A stretch of DNA of 64,000 bases, from contig CP032507.1 in the NCBI GenBank assembly GCA_008375315.1, forward strand, positions 3,248,071 to 3,312,070, written 5' to 3'. Of the stretch, positions 37,113-47,311 are shown piece after piece. The notes under the pieces were generated by a model. That model saw only the letters and a list, made by a program, of their open reading frames with translations. It did no database searches and was not told where the DNA came from. This stretch comes from Ectothiorhodospiraceae bacterium BW-2. GTDB taxonomy: Bacteria; Pseudomonadota; Gammaproteobacteria; Thiohalomonadales; Thiohalomonadaceae. The position numbers were made by a program, and so were the translations under genes. Every line of letters begins with the position of its first letter. Positions within the stretch are counted from its first letter, which is position 1.

Positions 37113-39613
37113 TACATGACCTCATCAATATCATAGTTATCTGGTTTTTGATACCGATTCCACTCATCTATTCGAGCGAGATATGACTCAATTTTTTCGA
37201 TATCAAACAGTTCAACAGCCTCTAATAGCTCGGTCATTAGCGCCGATAATGCTTTAGAACATTGATGGGACGGTAGCTGCAATACAGTGTGGGCAAAGCG
37301 GTTAATCTGCTCTAAATCGCCACACTCTCGCGCTTTGGTATAGTCTATCTCAAGCTTTGGCGGCAACTGCAACGATCCTACTAACTCATCCTCTCGGTTT
37401 TTGGGCAACGGTTGCGCTAGAGGCCGATTCTCACCCTCTGCCTCCTCCGATAGCGGTAAAAACTGCGCGAGGATGGCTATCATCTCATCGACTCGACACG
37501 GTTTGGGGAGAAAACCATCAAATTCGGCCCGATCTAGCTGCTGTTTTTCGTTCTCAGTCACTGAGGCGGTATAGGCGATAATCGGCAGAGAGTGCCAGTG
37601 GGGAACGGCTCGTATCTGCCGTGTCAAGGTAACGCCATCGACATCGGGCATCGAAATATCCATTAAAATCAGATTGAAAGTCGTCTGCTGTAACTGCCGC
37701 AGTGCCGCCTCTGCCCCGTCAGCTTCGAACACCTCGACCTGTGAGTCGCTCAGCGCCGCCGCCACCATTTGACGATTCTGTTCGATATCATCAACGACTA
37801 GTAGCTTAGAGGGGAGAAAGTGCGCCGCTGTGACAAGCCTCTCTGTAGTTAGTGGCCCCTCATCCACCACCGGCTGTGCAACGACCACATGAGGTAGCGC
37901 GAGTGTAAATTTTGAGCCGCTACCGAGTACGCTGGTGAGGGTTAAGCTCCCCCCCATTAGCTCAACTAGACGGCGACTAATCGCCAGCCCTAGACCGGTA
38001 CCGCCATACTGGGCGTGGCTCTGGCCACTCTGTTGGGTAAAGTTCTGAAAGATCGCCTCCTGCTCCTGCTCCTTGACTCCGATACCACTATCGATCACTG
38101 CAATAGAGAGATCGATACACCGCTCCTGTGCTGGAGTGGCGGGCGAGGCTGCCGACACGACTAACTCTATCCCCCCCTGTTCGGTAAATTTAATCGCATT
38201 GCCTACCAAATTAAACAGCACCTGGCGCAGTCGTGCCTGATCTAGATAGAGATGTTCGGGAAAACTATCTAAGATGGAGACCCTAAAGTAGAGCCCCTTC
38301 TCTAGGACTTTAAAAGAGAAGAGCTGCTCTAGTTCGGCTAACAGAGCGGTTAATGAGCAGTGGTGCAGCTCGATATCGAACCTGCCGGCCTCAATTTTGG
38401 ACAGATCGAGGATATCGTTAATCAGCTTAAGTAGATTAGCGGCTGCCTGGTGGACAGTCTCGGCGTAGTGGCGTTGGCGTGCATTGAGTTCAGTCCGTTT
38501 TAGAAGATCGGAGAAGCCTAAAATCGCATTCATCGGGGTACGGATCTCATGGCTCATGGAGGCGAGAAAGTTGCTCTTCGCTACACTCGCCTGCTGCGCC
38601 TGCTGCTTTGAGACAATAAGCGCCTGCTGCGTCCTATCTAACTGGTTTAATGCCGCGATGACCGAGTCGATAACCCCCCTTAGCTCATTGTTGGCGGTCG
38701 GTATCGCCCTTAACTCAACGATGAGGGGCTCTAGCGGGTGGTCGGTTCTCTCGGCAAAGGCATTTAATACTCCGCTTGCCTGCTGTAGGGGGTAGAGTAG
38801 TCGGTAGAGAAATAGCGCTAGTAACGGCGGCAGCAGTACGATTAACCAGCTTAGGGTCGCAATTAAGGCATCAATAAACTGTTTGAGTAGCTCCATGTGT
38901 GCATTCTCAAATGAGACCACGATATCGAGCGAAGCCTCACTAGCCGGCAGCAGCGAAATGTGGCTAGTAACGCGTAGCTGATTCGGTTGGAGATCGAGTT
39001 CGGTATCGCCCTCTAACAGACGCCAACTGACGCCGCTCTCTAACGACTCGCTCACTTCACTGTTTAACCAACTTCCCATATCACGCACCACAATGATATA
39101 ACCCAACCTCTCTACTTCGTAACGATAGACCGGTACCATAGCGACCATCTGTACGCTACCGCCCTCATCCTTCCAAAACCCTGCCCGACTCTCAGCGTGC
39201 AGTAGCTGACCTAACGGCTGCTGCTGTAGTGAGTCTCCAAACTGAAACTCATTATGACCACGGGCAATGACCACCCCGTCGATAGAGGTAAACAGCATCC
39301 GATCCACCAATTTAGAGTCGATAATCAACTTACCCCACTGATAGAGGAGATCGGCATCTTTATTGACAAAGGCGCGTTGAATCTCGCGACTTAGACTGAG
39401 CAGAGCGGCGATTTTGTGCAGTTCACTGCTGTGCCGCTGCAGTAGCTGCTGAATCGCCCCCCCCTGCTGGTTTAGCTGCCGCCTGACCTCAAGATGGTAC
39501 TGCTGTTCAACCTCACTTAGCTGATACTGTAATAACAGCGCAGCCGCTAGCAGCGGAACAGAGAGCCAAACCAGAACCTGAAGGTAGAGCCTGTTTCCTA
39601 GCCGAGGTAGCAT
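37112..39613 (-). CDS. Hybrid histidine kinase with periplasmic Cache-like sensor
   Basis: 833 residues from the ATG at 39613 (a GTG precedes it): TM1 (about 9-27), a periplasmic double-Cache-like domain (REIQRAFVNKDADLLYQWGKL, DRMLFTSIDGVVIARGH), TM2 (about 247-268), HisKA ([19 protein letters not shown]), HATPase ([18 protein letters not shown]), a receiver (LLVVDDIEQNRQM, LMDISMPDVDG) and a C-terminal helical tail with LFDIEKIE, as in the neighbouring hybrid kinase. It probably works with the PhnD-like protein encoded 10 bp upstream and the HD-GYP regulator downstream. Confidence 0.93.
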   Translation of the reverse strand: MLPRLGNRLYLQVLVWLSVPLLAAALLLQYQLSEVEQQYHLEVRRQLNQQGGAIQQLLQRHSSELHKIAALLSLSREIQRAFVNKDADLLYQWGKLIIDSKLVDRMLFTSIDGVVIARGHNEFQFGDSLQQQPLGQLLHAESRAGFWKDEGGSVQMVAMVPVYRYEVERLGYIIVVRDMGSWLNSEVSESLESGVSWRLLEGDTELDLQPNQLRVTSHISLLPASEASLDIVVSFENAHMELLKQFIDALIATLSWLIVLLPPLLALFLYRLLYPLQQASGVLNAFAERTDHPLEPLIVELRAIPTANNELRGVIDSVIAALNQLDRTQQALIVSKQQAQQASVAKSNFLASMSHEIRTPMNAILGFSDLLKRTELNARQRHYAETVHQAAANLLKLINDILDLSKIEAGRFDIELHHCSLTALLAELEQLFSFKVLEKGLYFRVSILDSFPEHLYLDQARLRQVLFNLVGNAIKFTEQGGIELVVSAASPATPAQERCIDLSIAVIDSGIGVKEQEQEAIFQNFTQQSGQSHAQYGGTGLGLAISRRLVELMGGSLTLTSVLGSGSKFTLALPHVVVAQPVVDEGPLTTERLVTAAHFLPSKLLVVDDIEQNRQMVAAALSDSQVEVFEADGAEAALRQLQQTTFNLILMDISMPDVDGVTLTRQIRAVPHWHSLPIIAYTASVTENEKQQLDRAEFDGFLPKPCRVDEMIAILAQFLPLSEEAEGENRPLAQPLPKNREDELVGSLQLPPKLEIDYTKARECGDLEQINRFAHTVLQLPSHQCSKALSALMTELLEAVELFDIEKIESYLARIDEWNRYQKPDNYDIDEVM

Positions 39614-39623
39614 CACGGCAGTA

Positions 39624-40466
39624 TTACGGTGTCACAAGATTGCGCACCGCCCGTATCGAATCGTAAAAAGCGTCTCCCCGAGCCTGAAACCCCCGAATGA
39701 GCGAGCTCTGTTGGAGAAAGGTGGGGTTAGCGGCCGCCTCCTCTAAAATAGAGACGAGCTGCCGCTGCTGCTCTAAATTGAGTGAGGGGCCAGCGGCAAC
39801 CGCATCTTCTGGAATGGGTAGCGATTTTTTAACAATGTGGAACCTCTTGCCATATTTAGCCTCAGCCTGCGACAGCTCCAATAGATTAGCTCCGCCCACA
39901 TCAATAGCACCGTTTGCTAGGGCATCATAGATCTTATAGTGCTTCTTTAACAAAAATAGCTGAAAATCCGCCTCGGCACTCAACCCCTCAGCCGCTAACA
40001 GATGACGCGGAAATAGAAAACCGGAGGTCGAGTCTGGATCGGTCAATCCCAACTTGCTACCCTTTAACTGCTGTAGTGGTAGTGCCGAATCCTCCTGCCG
40101 TACAATTAGGGCGCTATGATAGTAGGCATCGGGCTGCATCACAGTCACTAGATAACGCACCTGCCTCTGACCATAGTTCGAGACCGCATCGACATAGCCG
40201 TTGGGGCCAAAAATGGCGATATCGATCGCTCCTGCGGCTAGACGCTCAGCGAGATCGGCGTAGTCTCGGGAGATATAGAGCTTTACCGGTCGCTGTAGCT
40301 GTTCTTGTAAGAGAGACAGGGTCGGCTGGTACATCTGTTGCAATACCGCCTCCGCCCGCCAAGGCACAACGCCCACCCGAAACTCAACCTCGCTCTCAGA
40401 GGCGGCAAAGACCGACAGCGACATAAGCGCCAAACACCCCAGCCACCCTCGTAATCGTAACAACAT
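39624..40466 (-). CDS. PhnD-like periplasmic binding protein
   Basis: 280 residues with signal peptide (SLSVFA|ASE) and clear phosphate/phosphonate-type features: FRVGVVPWRAEAVLQQMYQP, AIDIAIFGPNGYVDA, LGLTDPDSTSGFLFPR, and a C-terminal GDAFYDSIRAVRNL. The ATG at 40466 follows a GGAGAGG sequence. Of the three PhnD-like proteins here this is the closest to classical PhnD, so phosphonate, phosphite or a related oxyanion is a fair guess. No phn transporter or lyase genes are near; a hybrid kinase gene follows directly. Confidence 0.88.
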   Translation of the reverse strand: MLLRLRGWLGCLALMSLSVFAASESEVEFRVGVVPWRAEAVLQQMYQPTLSLLQEQLQRPVKLYISRDYADLAERLAAGAIDIAIFGPNGYVDAVSNYGQRQVRYLVTVMQPDAYYHSALIVRQEDSALPLQQLKGSKLGLTDPDSTSGFLFPRHLLAAEGLSAEADFQLFLLKKHYKIYDALANGAIDVGGANLLELSQAEAKYGKRFHIVKKSLPIPEDAVAAGPSLNLEQQRQLVSILEEAAANPTFLQQSSLIRGFQARGDAFYDSIRAVRNLVTP

Positions 40467-40479
40467 CAACCTCTCCTAT

Positions 40480-42237
40480 TTAACCAACATAGCGCTTGCG
40501 TTTTTTCGGTAACACCTTCTCTATCTCAACCCAAATGAGACTATCGACACAGTCACCAAAGTTAGCATCAAGGTTAAAATCGACAAAACTGCACCCCCCA
40601 GGTTCGCACAGCTCTGAGTACTGTTTGTAGAGTGTCGGCACCTTCACCCCGTAGTGGGTCAGTAACTGATTTAACTGCTTAAAGTTGGTGGTATAGTTGG
40701 CTTGATAGAGCTGCTCTGCCTGCTGTTTAATGTCAGGGTGAATCGTGTAGGGGGTTCTGGCTGTCGCTAACTCATGCTGCCCCCCAAACTGATGCTGATA
40801 GAAGGCAAGAATCGCCTGTCGCGCCTCATCCGGGTAGGATTGACTTAAACTGACCGGGCCAAATAGGTAGCGAATGTCAGGGTGAGCCTTTAGATAGGCC
40901 CCAATGCCATACCAGAGGTAGTCCAGCCCCCGTAACCCCCAGTAGCGCGGCTGGATAAAGCTGCGCCCTAACTCTATCGCATGGGGTAGCTTCGGCACGA
41001 TCTCAGGCTGCAACTCAAACAGGGTATGGCTGTAGAACCCCTCTAGACTATGGTGCTGTAGCAGCGTCCGCCCCTCACCTAATCGGTAGGCACCGACAAT
41101 CTCTAGATCGTTCTCATCCCATAAAACAATATGGCGGTAGAGGCTATCGTAGTAGTCCATATCGAGCGCTTTACCCGTCCCCTCCTCGACTGAGCGAAAG
41201 GTGAGCTCCCGCAGCCGTGCAATCTCCTGCATAACGGTCGAATCAAAGTGATAGTCGAACAGATAGATCTTTTTGCCATCGGCCGTCTCACCGAGCAGCG
41301 TCGATTGGTGCAACTCTTTTTTGAGCGCCTGCCGATTAACCGGATGCTCAATCGTCTCAAAGGTAGTTAAGAGCGGTTTTTTACCCTTTTTAGGTAGCCG
41401 TAGCAGATGTTTACGAAACTGTTTTGCCAATTTAGCTAGATCGGATTTTGGCTCGACAATAGCCGCTGCAATCGGCTTTCCCACAAAGAAGGTGATCTCC
41501 TGATTCTTCTTATTAAACATCTCATTCACCAACCACAGCGTCCCTAACGGCTTATAGAGCGCCGATAGACTATAAAAGAGCAGTGAATTTTTAGCATCGA
41601 TATAGACCGGCAGAATCGGTGCGCCACTCTTTTGGGCGAGTCTTAAAAAACCACTCTTCCACTTACCATCTCTAACGCCATTAGGTCGAATACGGGAGAC
41701 CTCACCGGCTGGAAAGATAATCACCGCCTCATCCTGCTGTAGCGATTGCAGCATCGCTTTATAGGCCGCCTTACCCGCCCCTTTACCCATGTTATCAACC
41801 GGTAAAAAGAGCTGCTGTAACGGTTCAACCGAGGCTAAGAGCTCATTGGCCACGATACGCACATCACTCCTAACTGAACGGACTAACTTTAACAGACTCA
41901 AGCCATCGAGCGAGCCGATGGGGTGGTTGGCGATAATAATCACCCGCCCCTCAGAGGGGATCCGCTTTAGAGATCGATCGCTCACCCGATAGCTAAACTC
42001 AAAGTGCTCTAAAATCTGATTTAAAAAGGCAAAGCCGCGTAGGTGGCGATTTTTATCGATAAACTGATTAATCTCTTGCTGATGCAGCAGCAGCTCCATC
42101 AATCGCACTAAGTAGTCGCCCCCCGGCCTCTCTCTAATCGCCGGATAGCGTCTGCCGATAATGTCAGCGATATTCAGGTTACCCGGCAGGCTATATTGGG
42201 AGTTAGGTAGTGTCGAATCGCTCTGACTAGGCAGCAT
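40480..42237 (-). CDS. Bifunctional acyltransferase, OlsF-like
   Basis: 585 residues with two acyltransferase parts. The N-terminal half is PlsC-like with NHPIGSLDG (catalytic His about 105) and FPAGEVSR. The C-terminal half is an OlsB/hemolysin-type acyl-transferase ([41 protein letters not shown]). OlsF proteins have this order and make ornithine lipids by N- then O-acylation; these replace phospholipids under phosphate limitation. It is flanked by a chemoreceptor (11-bp overlap) and a PhnD-like gene. The ATG at 42237 has GGAG upstream; ATGs at 42252 and 42273 are alternatives. Confidence 0.78.
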   Translation of the reverse strand: MLPSQSDSTLPNSQYSLPGNLNIADIIGRRYPAIRERPGGDYLVRLMELLLHQQEINQFIDKNRHLRGFAFLNQILEHFEFSYRVSDRSLKRIPSEGRVIIIANHPIGSLDGLSLLKLVRSVRSDVRIVANELLASVEPLQQLFLPVDNMGKGAGKAAYKAMLQSLQQDEAVIIFPAGEVSRIRPNGVRDGKWKSGFLRLAQKSGAPILPVYIDAKNSLLFYSLSALYKPLGTLWLVNEMFNKKNQEITFFVGKPIAAAIVEPKSDLAKLAKQFRKHLLRLPKKGKKPLLTTFETIEHPVNRQALKKELHQSTLLGETADGKKIYLFDYHFDSTVMQEIARLRELTFRSVEEGTGKALDMDYYDSLYRHIVLWDENDLEIVGAYRLGEGRTLLQHHSLEGFYSHTLFELQPEIVPKLPHAIELGRSFIQPRYWGLRGLDYLWYGIGAYLKAHPDIRYLFGPVSLSQSYPDEARQAILAFYQHQFGGQHELATARTPYTIHPDIKQQAEQLYQANYTTNFKQLNQLLTHYGVKVPTLYKQYSELCEPGGCSFVDFNLDANFGDCVDSLIWVEIEKVLPKKRKRYVG

Positions 42238-44257
42238 AGAGATTAGCTCCATTACGGCTACTATTGTTAGCATGAAAAAGTTCGTTATCGCCCCCGTTAC
42301 TACCTAAGCCGAGCGATGCGGTAATCATGGCGATATTTTGTACCACTTCGGCATGAATATCGCGCACCATCGTCTCAGTATTACAGGCGTGCTGATCGAG
42401 ACTGGTGAGAGCCTGATCAAAAGAGCTAATATGCTCTAACTGCTCTTTCACATAGTGATTGCCCTCAAAAGCGACCATCTTAGAGTTACTGCTGTGCCCC
42501 TTAACCGAGTTAGTGGTATCGACTAGTGTGCGGGCTACCTCCTCCTGCTGCTGAGTCGCCTGCTCAATCTGCACCACATCTTGAGTTAGATGCTGCGATG
42601 AGCTGCGCAGGTGCTGCAAGATAGAGTCGATCTCCTCTAAAAAGCCGTGAGTTCGATTTGAGAGCTCTCGCACCTCAGTAGCCACCACGGCAAACCCCCG
42701 CCCCTGATCGCCAGCACGAGCCGCCTCAATACTCGCGTTAATCGCTAACAGGTTGGTCTGATCGACTACATTCATCATTACATCGGTAATTGAGGTGACC
42801 CGTCCAACATCGTTACTTAACTCATTGAGTGACTCTACCAGTTTTCGTGTCGCCTCGTAGGTGGCGTTACTCGCATCGATCATCGACTGTACCTGCTGAC
42901 TACTCATCTCCATCGACTGTTCGGTCTGGTGGGCGTGCTCGGCAACCTGATTAGAGGAGTTATCGACCATGTTAGCCACATGGCGTAGCTGCTCCATTAG
43001 CTGCCGCGACTGACTGACATTCTCCCGCGTTTGGGTGGTGTAGTTATTAATCGTCTCGATATTGCCTACCAAATTTTGCAACGCTGTTGAGACTCGCTGT
43101 AGGTGATCGCTCTTTTGCTGCGTCTCCTGTTCCATATTGGCTAAGAGCCGATTAAAAAAACGCGTCACCTCTCCCATCTCGCTATCGGGCTGTTTAACTT
43201 CAATTTTTTCAATATTACCGGTCTCTAGCAGCATATTTAGCGAGTGGCGCAGCCGTCGTACCGGCTTTAGCACATAGCGCCCTTGGGCGATACGAATCGC
43301 CACCACGATCACTAGGACGGCAATCAATACCGCGATAAAGTAGCGTCGCACATCACTATCGATCTGCTGCTGCCACTGCTGCATCTGCTCTTCGCCGGTT
43401 TTAATTCGCTGCTCCAGATTACCTACTAAGTTATCGATACTGTTGCGCGCCATTGATACCTCAGTTAATAGCGCCTGTGTCCGCTGAAACTCCTGCGGAT
43501 AGCGGCTCAATAGGTAGGCCAACTCCTCCCTTATTGGCACCAGTCGCTCTACCTTTTCGCTCTCTTGTTGATCACTCTCTAGCCCCATTAAGGCGCTAAA
43601 ATCGTCACTCTCACTGCTGCTCTCCTCATAGATCCCAACAGGAGGCAGGTTATTGAGTGACTGGCTCAGCTCAACGAGTTGACTGATGACAAACTCGACC
43701 CCATCGCTCGCAGCCCCCGGTGCCTTCGACTCCTCTCGCGCTAGCGATAATCGCTCTAGCTCCATCGCCATACAGGCGCTAATTTGCAACAGCTCTTGGC
43801 CCCGAGCCGCATCGATAGTTAGCGCCTCAACACCGTAGTCATAGAGATTACCGATAAAGCCTAACATCTCCCGTTCGGCCTGAATCAGCAGCCCTTGAGA
43901 TGAACCAGAGAGCTTGCCCGCCCCCCGATAATCGACCAGTAACCCCTGAATTAGCTGCGCTAATGGCTCCTGAATCGATTGTGCTAACGGCGAGGGGAGA
44001 GTCTCGACCTGCTCGGCGGCAAGTCTCTTTAAATAGGCCTCCGCTGCGCTCAGCTTAAGAGCATCGCCACTATTGAGATAGTCATTGATATAGCGCCTAG
44101 CATCAATTGAGACGCTCTCTTTCAATTGCAAATAGCGCTGTAGGCCATGATAAGGCTCCACCATGCGGTTGAGTCCCTGATAGAGGATCACCCCCATCAA
44201 CAACATAATCGCCGCTAACGAGTAGGTTGAAATATGGGTAATTGTCGATATTCTCAC
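42227..44257 (-). CDS. Methyl-accepting chemotaxis protein, divergent
   Basis: 676 residues: TM1 near the start ([15 protein letters not shown]), a very large helical periplasmic region (about 280 residues, with an acidic SSSESDD patch), TM2 ([18 protein letters not shown]), HAMP, and a signalling domain whose tip reads [35 protein letters not shown], slightly different from the other receptors here. The tail is Asn/Ser-rich and lacks a CheR-binding pentapeptide. I prefer the GTG at 44257 (AGGTGA upstream) to a TTG 24 codons earlier. First gene of the 33-kb minus-strand run. Confidence 0.85.
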   Translation of the reverse strand: MRISTITHISTYSLAAIMLLMGVILYQGLNRMVEPYHGLQRYLQLKESVSIDARRYINDYLNSGDALKLSAAEAYLKRLAAEQVETLPSPLAQSIQEPLAQLIQGLLVDYRGAGKLSGSSQGLLIQAEREMLGFIGNLYDYGVEALTIDAARGQELLQISACMAMELERLSLAREESKAPGAASDGVEFVISQLVELSQSLNNLPPVGIYEESSSESDDFSALMGLESDQQESEKVERLVPIREELAYLLSRYPQEFQRTQALLTEVSMARNSIDNLVGNLEQRIKTGEEQMQQWQQQIDSDVRRYFIAVLIAVLVIVVAIRIAQGRYVLKPVRRLRHSLNMLLETGNIEKIEVKQPDSEMGEVTRFFNRLLANMEQETQQKSDHLQRVSTALQNLVGNIETINNYTTQTRENVSQSRQLMEQLRHVANMVDNSSNQVAEHAHQTEQSMEMSSQQVQSMIDASNATYEATRKLVESLNELSNDVGRVTSITDVMMNVVDQTNLLAINASIEAARAGDQGRGFAVVATEVRELSNRTHGFLEEIDSILQHLRSSSQHLTQDVVQIEQATQQQEEVARTLVDTTNSVKGHSSNSKMVAFEGNHYVKEQLEHISSFDQALTSLDQHACNTETMVRDIHAEVVQNIAMITASLGLGSNGGDNELFHANNSSRNGANLYAA

Positions 44258-44482
44258 TATAACATCACCTGCGGATAAGGATAAGAGTTTAGAGCTTCCA
44301 CCGGCTACTCTACCCGATAGAGATGACAAGAAAGTTAACTCACAATGAAATTATTAGGTGATACTGATGAACAGCAAATCGCTCCCCTTGCTGTAACCAA
44401 ATTGCTATGTAGTCGTCATAAAATGATCACTCATCCCCCCTACAATAGCCCAAGTTGTTACCACCTCTACAGGAGAGTCTCT

Positions 44483-44746
44483 ATGTACGCTACGGCTATA
44501 TTTAACGGCAGCACTGATTCGGGATCTGATCCAGCTGATTTAGGATCGCGACAGACAGAGATAGATCTACAGGTCGCCATGTTAAACCACCGCTATCGCG
44601 CCAACCGTCTTAGACTGACACCAAAATCGAGCTGCTACTTTTGTGATGAGTCGCTACCCCACCCACAAGCGCTCTTCTGTGATGCCGACTGCCGCGAAGA
44701 TTACGAAAAGCTACAGCGCCAAAAACGGATATCTGGGCTGATTTAG
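44483..44746 (+). CDS. Small zinc-ribbon protein
   Basis: 87 residues. The C-terminal half has CYFC-x11-CDADC (Cys51, Cys54, Cys66, Cys70), a treble-clef or zinc-ribbon pattern like the DUF2116-type proteins. The N-terminal half is polar. The ATG at 44483 has AGGAGAG at 5 bp; a reading that starts 46 codons earlier lacks this. Divergent from the chemoreceptor gene, with a 225-bp gap. Function unknown. Confidence 0.75.
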   Translation: MYATAIFNGSTDSGSDPADLGSRQTEIDLQVAMLNHRYRANRLRLTPKSSCYFCDESLPHPQALFCDADCREDYEKLQRQKRISGLI

Positions 44747-44774
44747 CGTTAGTCCACAACCACCGCCTACTGTT

Positions 44775-46469
44775 ATGGAGCTATATATCATTGATGCCAT
44801 TAGCCCCTTCTTTGCTACCCACGCCTCCACCACTATCAATTGGTCTAAAATCCCCTTTAATCGCATTGAGACCGATGGGCGGTTGAAAAAGCGCGACTAC
44901 AAGGCGATTAAGGAGCGCTTTAAGCGCTATATCGACCAGATAAGTCAAATCGGCTATAACGCCATCTCAATTGACGATCTCTCCCACATGGTGGTCATGA
45001 ACTACTACTCCCCAACGCTAAAAAAGAAGATCGCCAAATATCAGCGGCGGTTTCGCAAGCTGCTCCAAGGCGTGGCAGAGCACAATCTTGCTATCTATAT
45101 CACCACGGATGTGATGTTCTATAACGATGATATTCGACAACAGATGGCACAGCAGCACAGCTCGGCTACCGAGCTACTTGCGGGAATACTCACGGCGCTA
45201 TTTGAGCAGATGCCGCTCGTTAACGGGGTCATTTTGCGCCTAGGTGAGGCCGATGGCGTCGATGTCCGTGGCGACTTCTGCTCTGAGCTGACTATCCAGA
45301 CCCCCCAAGAGGCCAACCAGCTACTTAAGAGGGTGCTGCCGCTGTTTGAAGCGGAGCAAAAGCGGCTCATCTTCCGTACCTGGACTGTCGGTGCCAGAGA
45401 GATCGGGGATATGAACTGGAATCCAACCACCTACCATAAGGTCTTTGCCGACATTGAGAGTCAGGCACTCACCATCTCAATGAAGCCGGGTGAGGGGGAC
45501 TTTTTTCGCTACCTTGAGCTTAATCGCCACTTTCTTACCGATAGGCGCCACTCAAAGCTACTTGAGCTACAGACCCGCCGCGAATATGAGGGGTTCGGCT
45601 CCCTACCCAACTTTGTCGGCTGGGAGCATGAGAGACTGGCTCGACAGCTACGCCTCAACTGCCCGACTCTCATCGGCATTCATGTCTGGTGCCAGACCGG
45701 AGGCTGGTCAGCTCGCAAGCATCTCGCCTATCTCGATAACTCCTCATGGTTTACCGAGCTTAACACCCTCGTCACCCTGCGAATCTTTAAACAGCAGCAG
45801 TCACCCGAGGAGGTGATCGCCGAGCTGATGAGTCCGAACAAGCGCACCCAGTTACTAGAGTTTCTCCGTTTAGCAGAGGAGCTTATCGACCAGCTACTCT
45901 ATATAGAGCCCTTTGCCATCCAGACACTCTACCTCCACCGAGTGCGCATCCCGCCCCTACTCTACCTCTTCTGGGATTCGGTCACCCTGACCACGCCGCT
46001 ACAGGAGCTATTTCGGCGCTACCTCCCCGATCCAGAACGGGCGCTACAGCAGGCAGAGCTCGCCTTTGCCAATATCGAGCGCATGGAGAGTTTGAACAGA
46101 AAATTGAAACTCCCCTATGATCAAGCCTTCTATCGCGATACCTGCGAGCTACTGCTGCGCTGTCGCTACTATCTGCTACAGCAGCCAGGGGCCGCAGAGG
46201 AGCTACAGCAGCAGTTACACACCTATCGAAGTCGCTATCCGGACGGATTAAAAGTGGTCATTCACCAAGATTCGGCACTCACAAGGGGCGTTATTCGGCA
46301 GCTACTACCGCTCTTTATCCGCCACCAACCCCACTATCGTCGGTTAGACAAGCTATTATTTAACCGCTTCACCGCGCCAATCTACCCCCTTTTACTACGC
46401 AAAGTGGCAGCCGATCTGCCCGATTTTGCCGATAAACAGGCGATGCCGCTGCATGAGTTATTAGTATAG
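44775..46469 (+). CDS. TIM-barrel glycosidase-like protein (GH67/115-like)
   Basis: 564 residues without a signal peptide. The order of motifs resembles alpha-glucuronidase-type barrels: YIDQISQIGYNAISIDDLSH, an IYITTDVMFYND strand, VILRLGEADG (Glu158), FRTWTVG, and LELQTRREYEGFGSLPNFVGWE followed by IHVWCQTGGW. The C-terminal 180 residues are helical. I assign the fold family with moderate confidence; substrate and even activity are unknown. It begins 28 bp after the zinc-ribbon gene and has no clear Shine-Dalgarno, which suggests coupling to it. Confidence 0.55.
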   Translation: MELYIIDAISPFFATHASTTINWSKIPFNRIETDGRLKKRDYKAIKERFKRYIDQISQIGYNAISIDDLSHMVVMNYYSPTLKKKIAKYQRRFRKLLQGVAEHNLAIYITTDVMFYNDDIRQQMAQQHSSATELLAGILTALFEQMPLVNGVILRLGEADGVDVRGDFCSELTIQTPQEANQLLKRVLPLFEAEQKRLIFRTWTVGAREIGDMNWNPTTYHKVFADIESQALTISMKPGEGDFFRYLELNRHFLTDRRHSKLLELQTRREYEGFGSLPNFVGWEHERLARQLRLNCPTLIGIHVWCQTGGWSARKHLAYLDNSSWFTELNTLVTLRIFKQQQSPEEVIAELMSPNKRTQLLEFLRLAEELIDQLLYIEPFAIQTLYLHRVRIPPLLYLFWDSVTLTTPLQELFRRYLPDPERALQQAELAFANIERMESLNRKLKLPYDQAFYRDTCELLLRCRYYLLQQPGAAEELQQQLHTYRSRYPDGLKVVIHQDSALTRGVIRQLLPLFIRHQPHYRRLDKLLFNRFTAPIYPLLLRKVAADLPDFADKQAMPLHELLV

Positions 46470-46481
46470 TCGTATGGGGGG

Positions 46482-46502
46482 CCGCAGGGGATCCCCCTGC
46501 GG
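46482..46502. terminator. Hairpin between convergent genes
   Basis: A 9-bp perfect GC-rich stem (46482-46490 with 46494-46502, CCGCAGGGG/CCCCTGCGG) with a 3-nt centre lies between the stops of the glycosidase-like gene and the ferredoxin gene. On the plus strand AGCTTTACATTTGG follows. Probably a shared terminator. Confidence 0.65.
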
Positions 46503-46518
46503 AGCTTTACATTTGGCT

Positions 46519-47299
<781 letters not shown>

Positions 47300-47311
47300 G
47301 GCTAGAGATGC

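Noticed and set aside
39914-40426. 170-codon plus-strand reading frame
   Set aside because: Antisense to the PhnD-like gene, very Arg/Pro-rich, and no start signal.
44345-44482. 46-codon N-terminal extension of the zinc-ribbon protein
   Set aside because: There is no ribosome site for it, while the ATG at 44483 has AGGAGAG at 5 bp.
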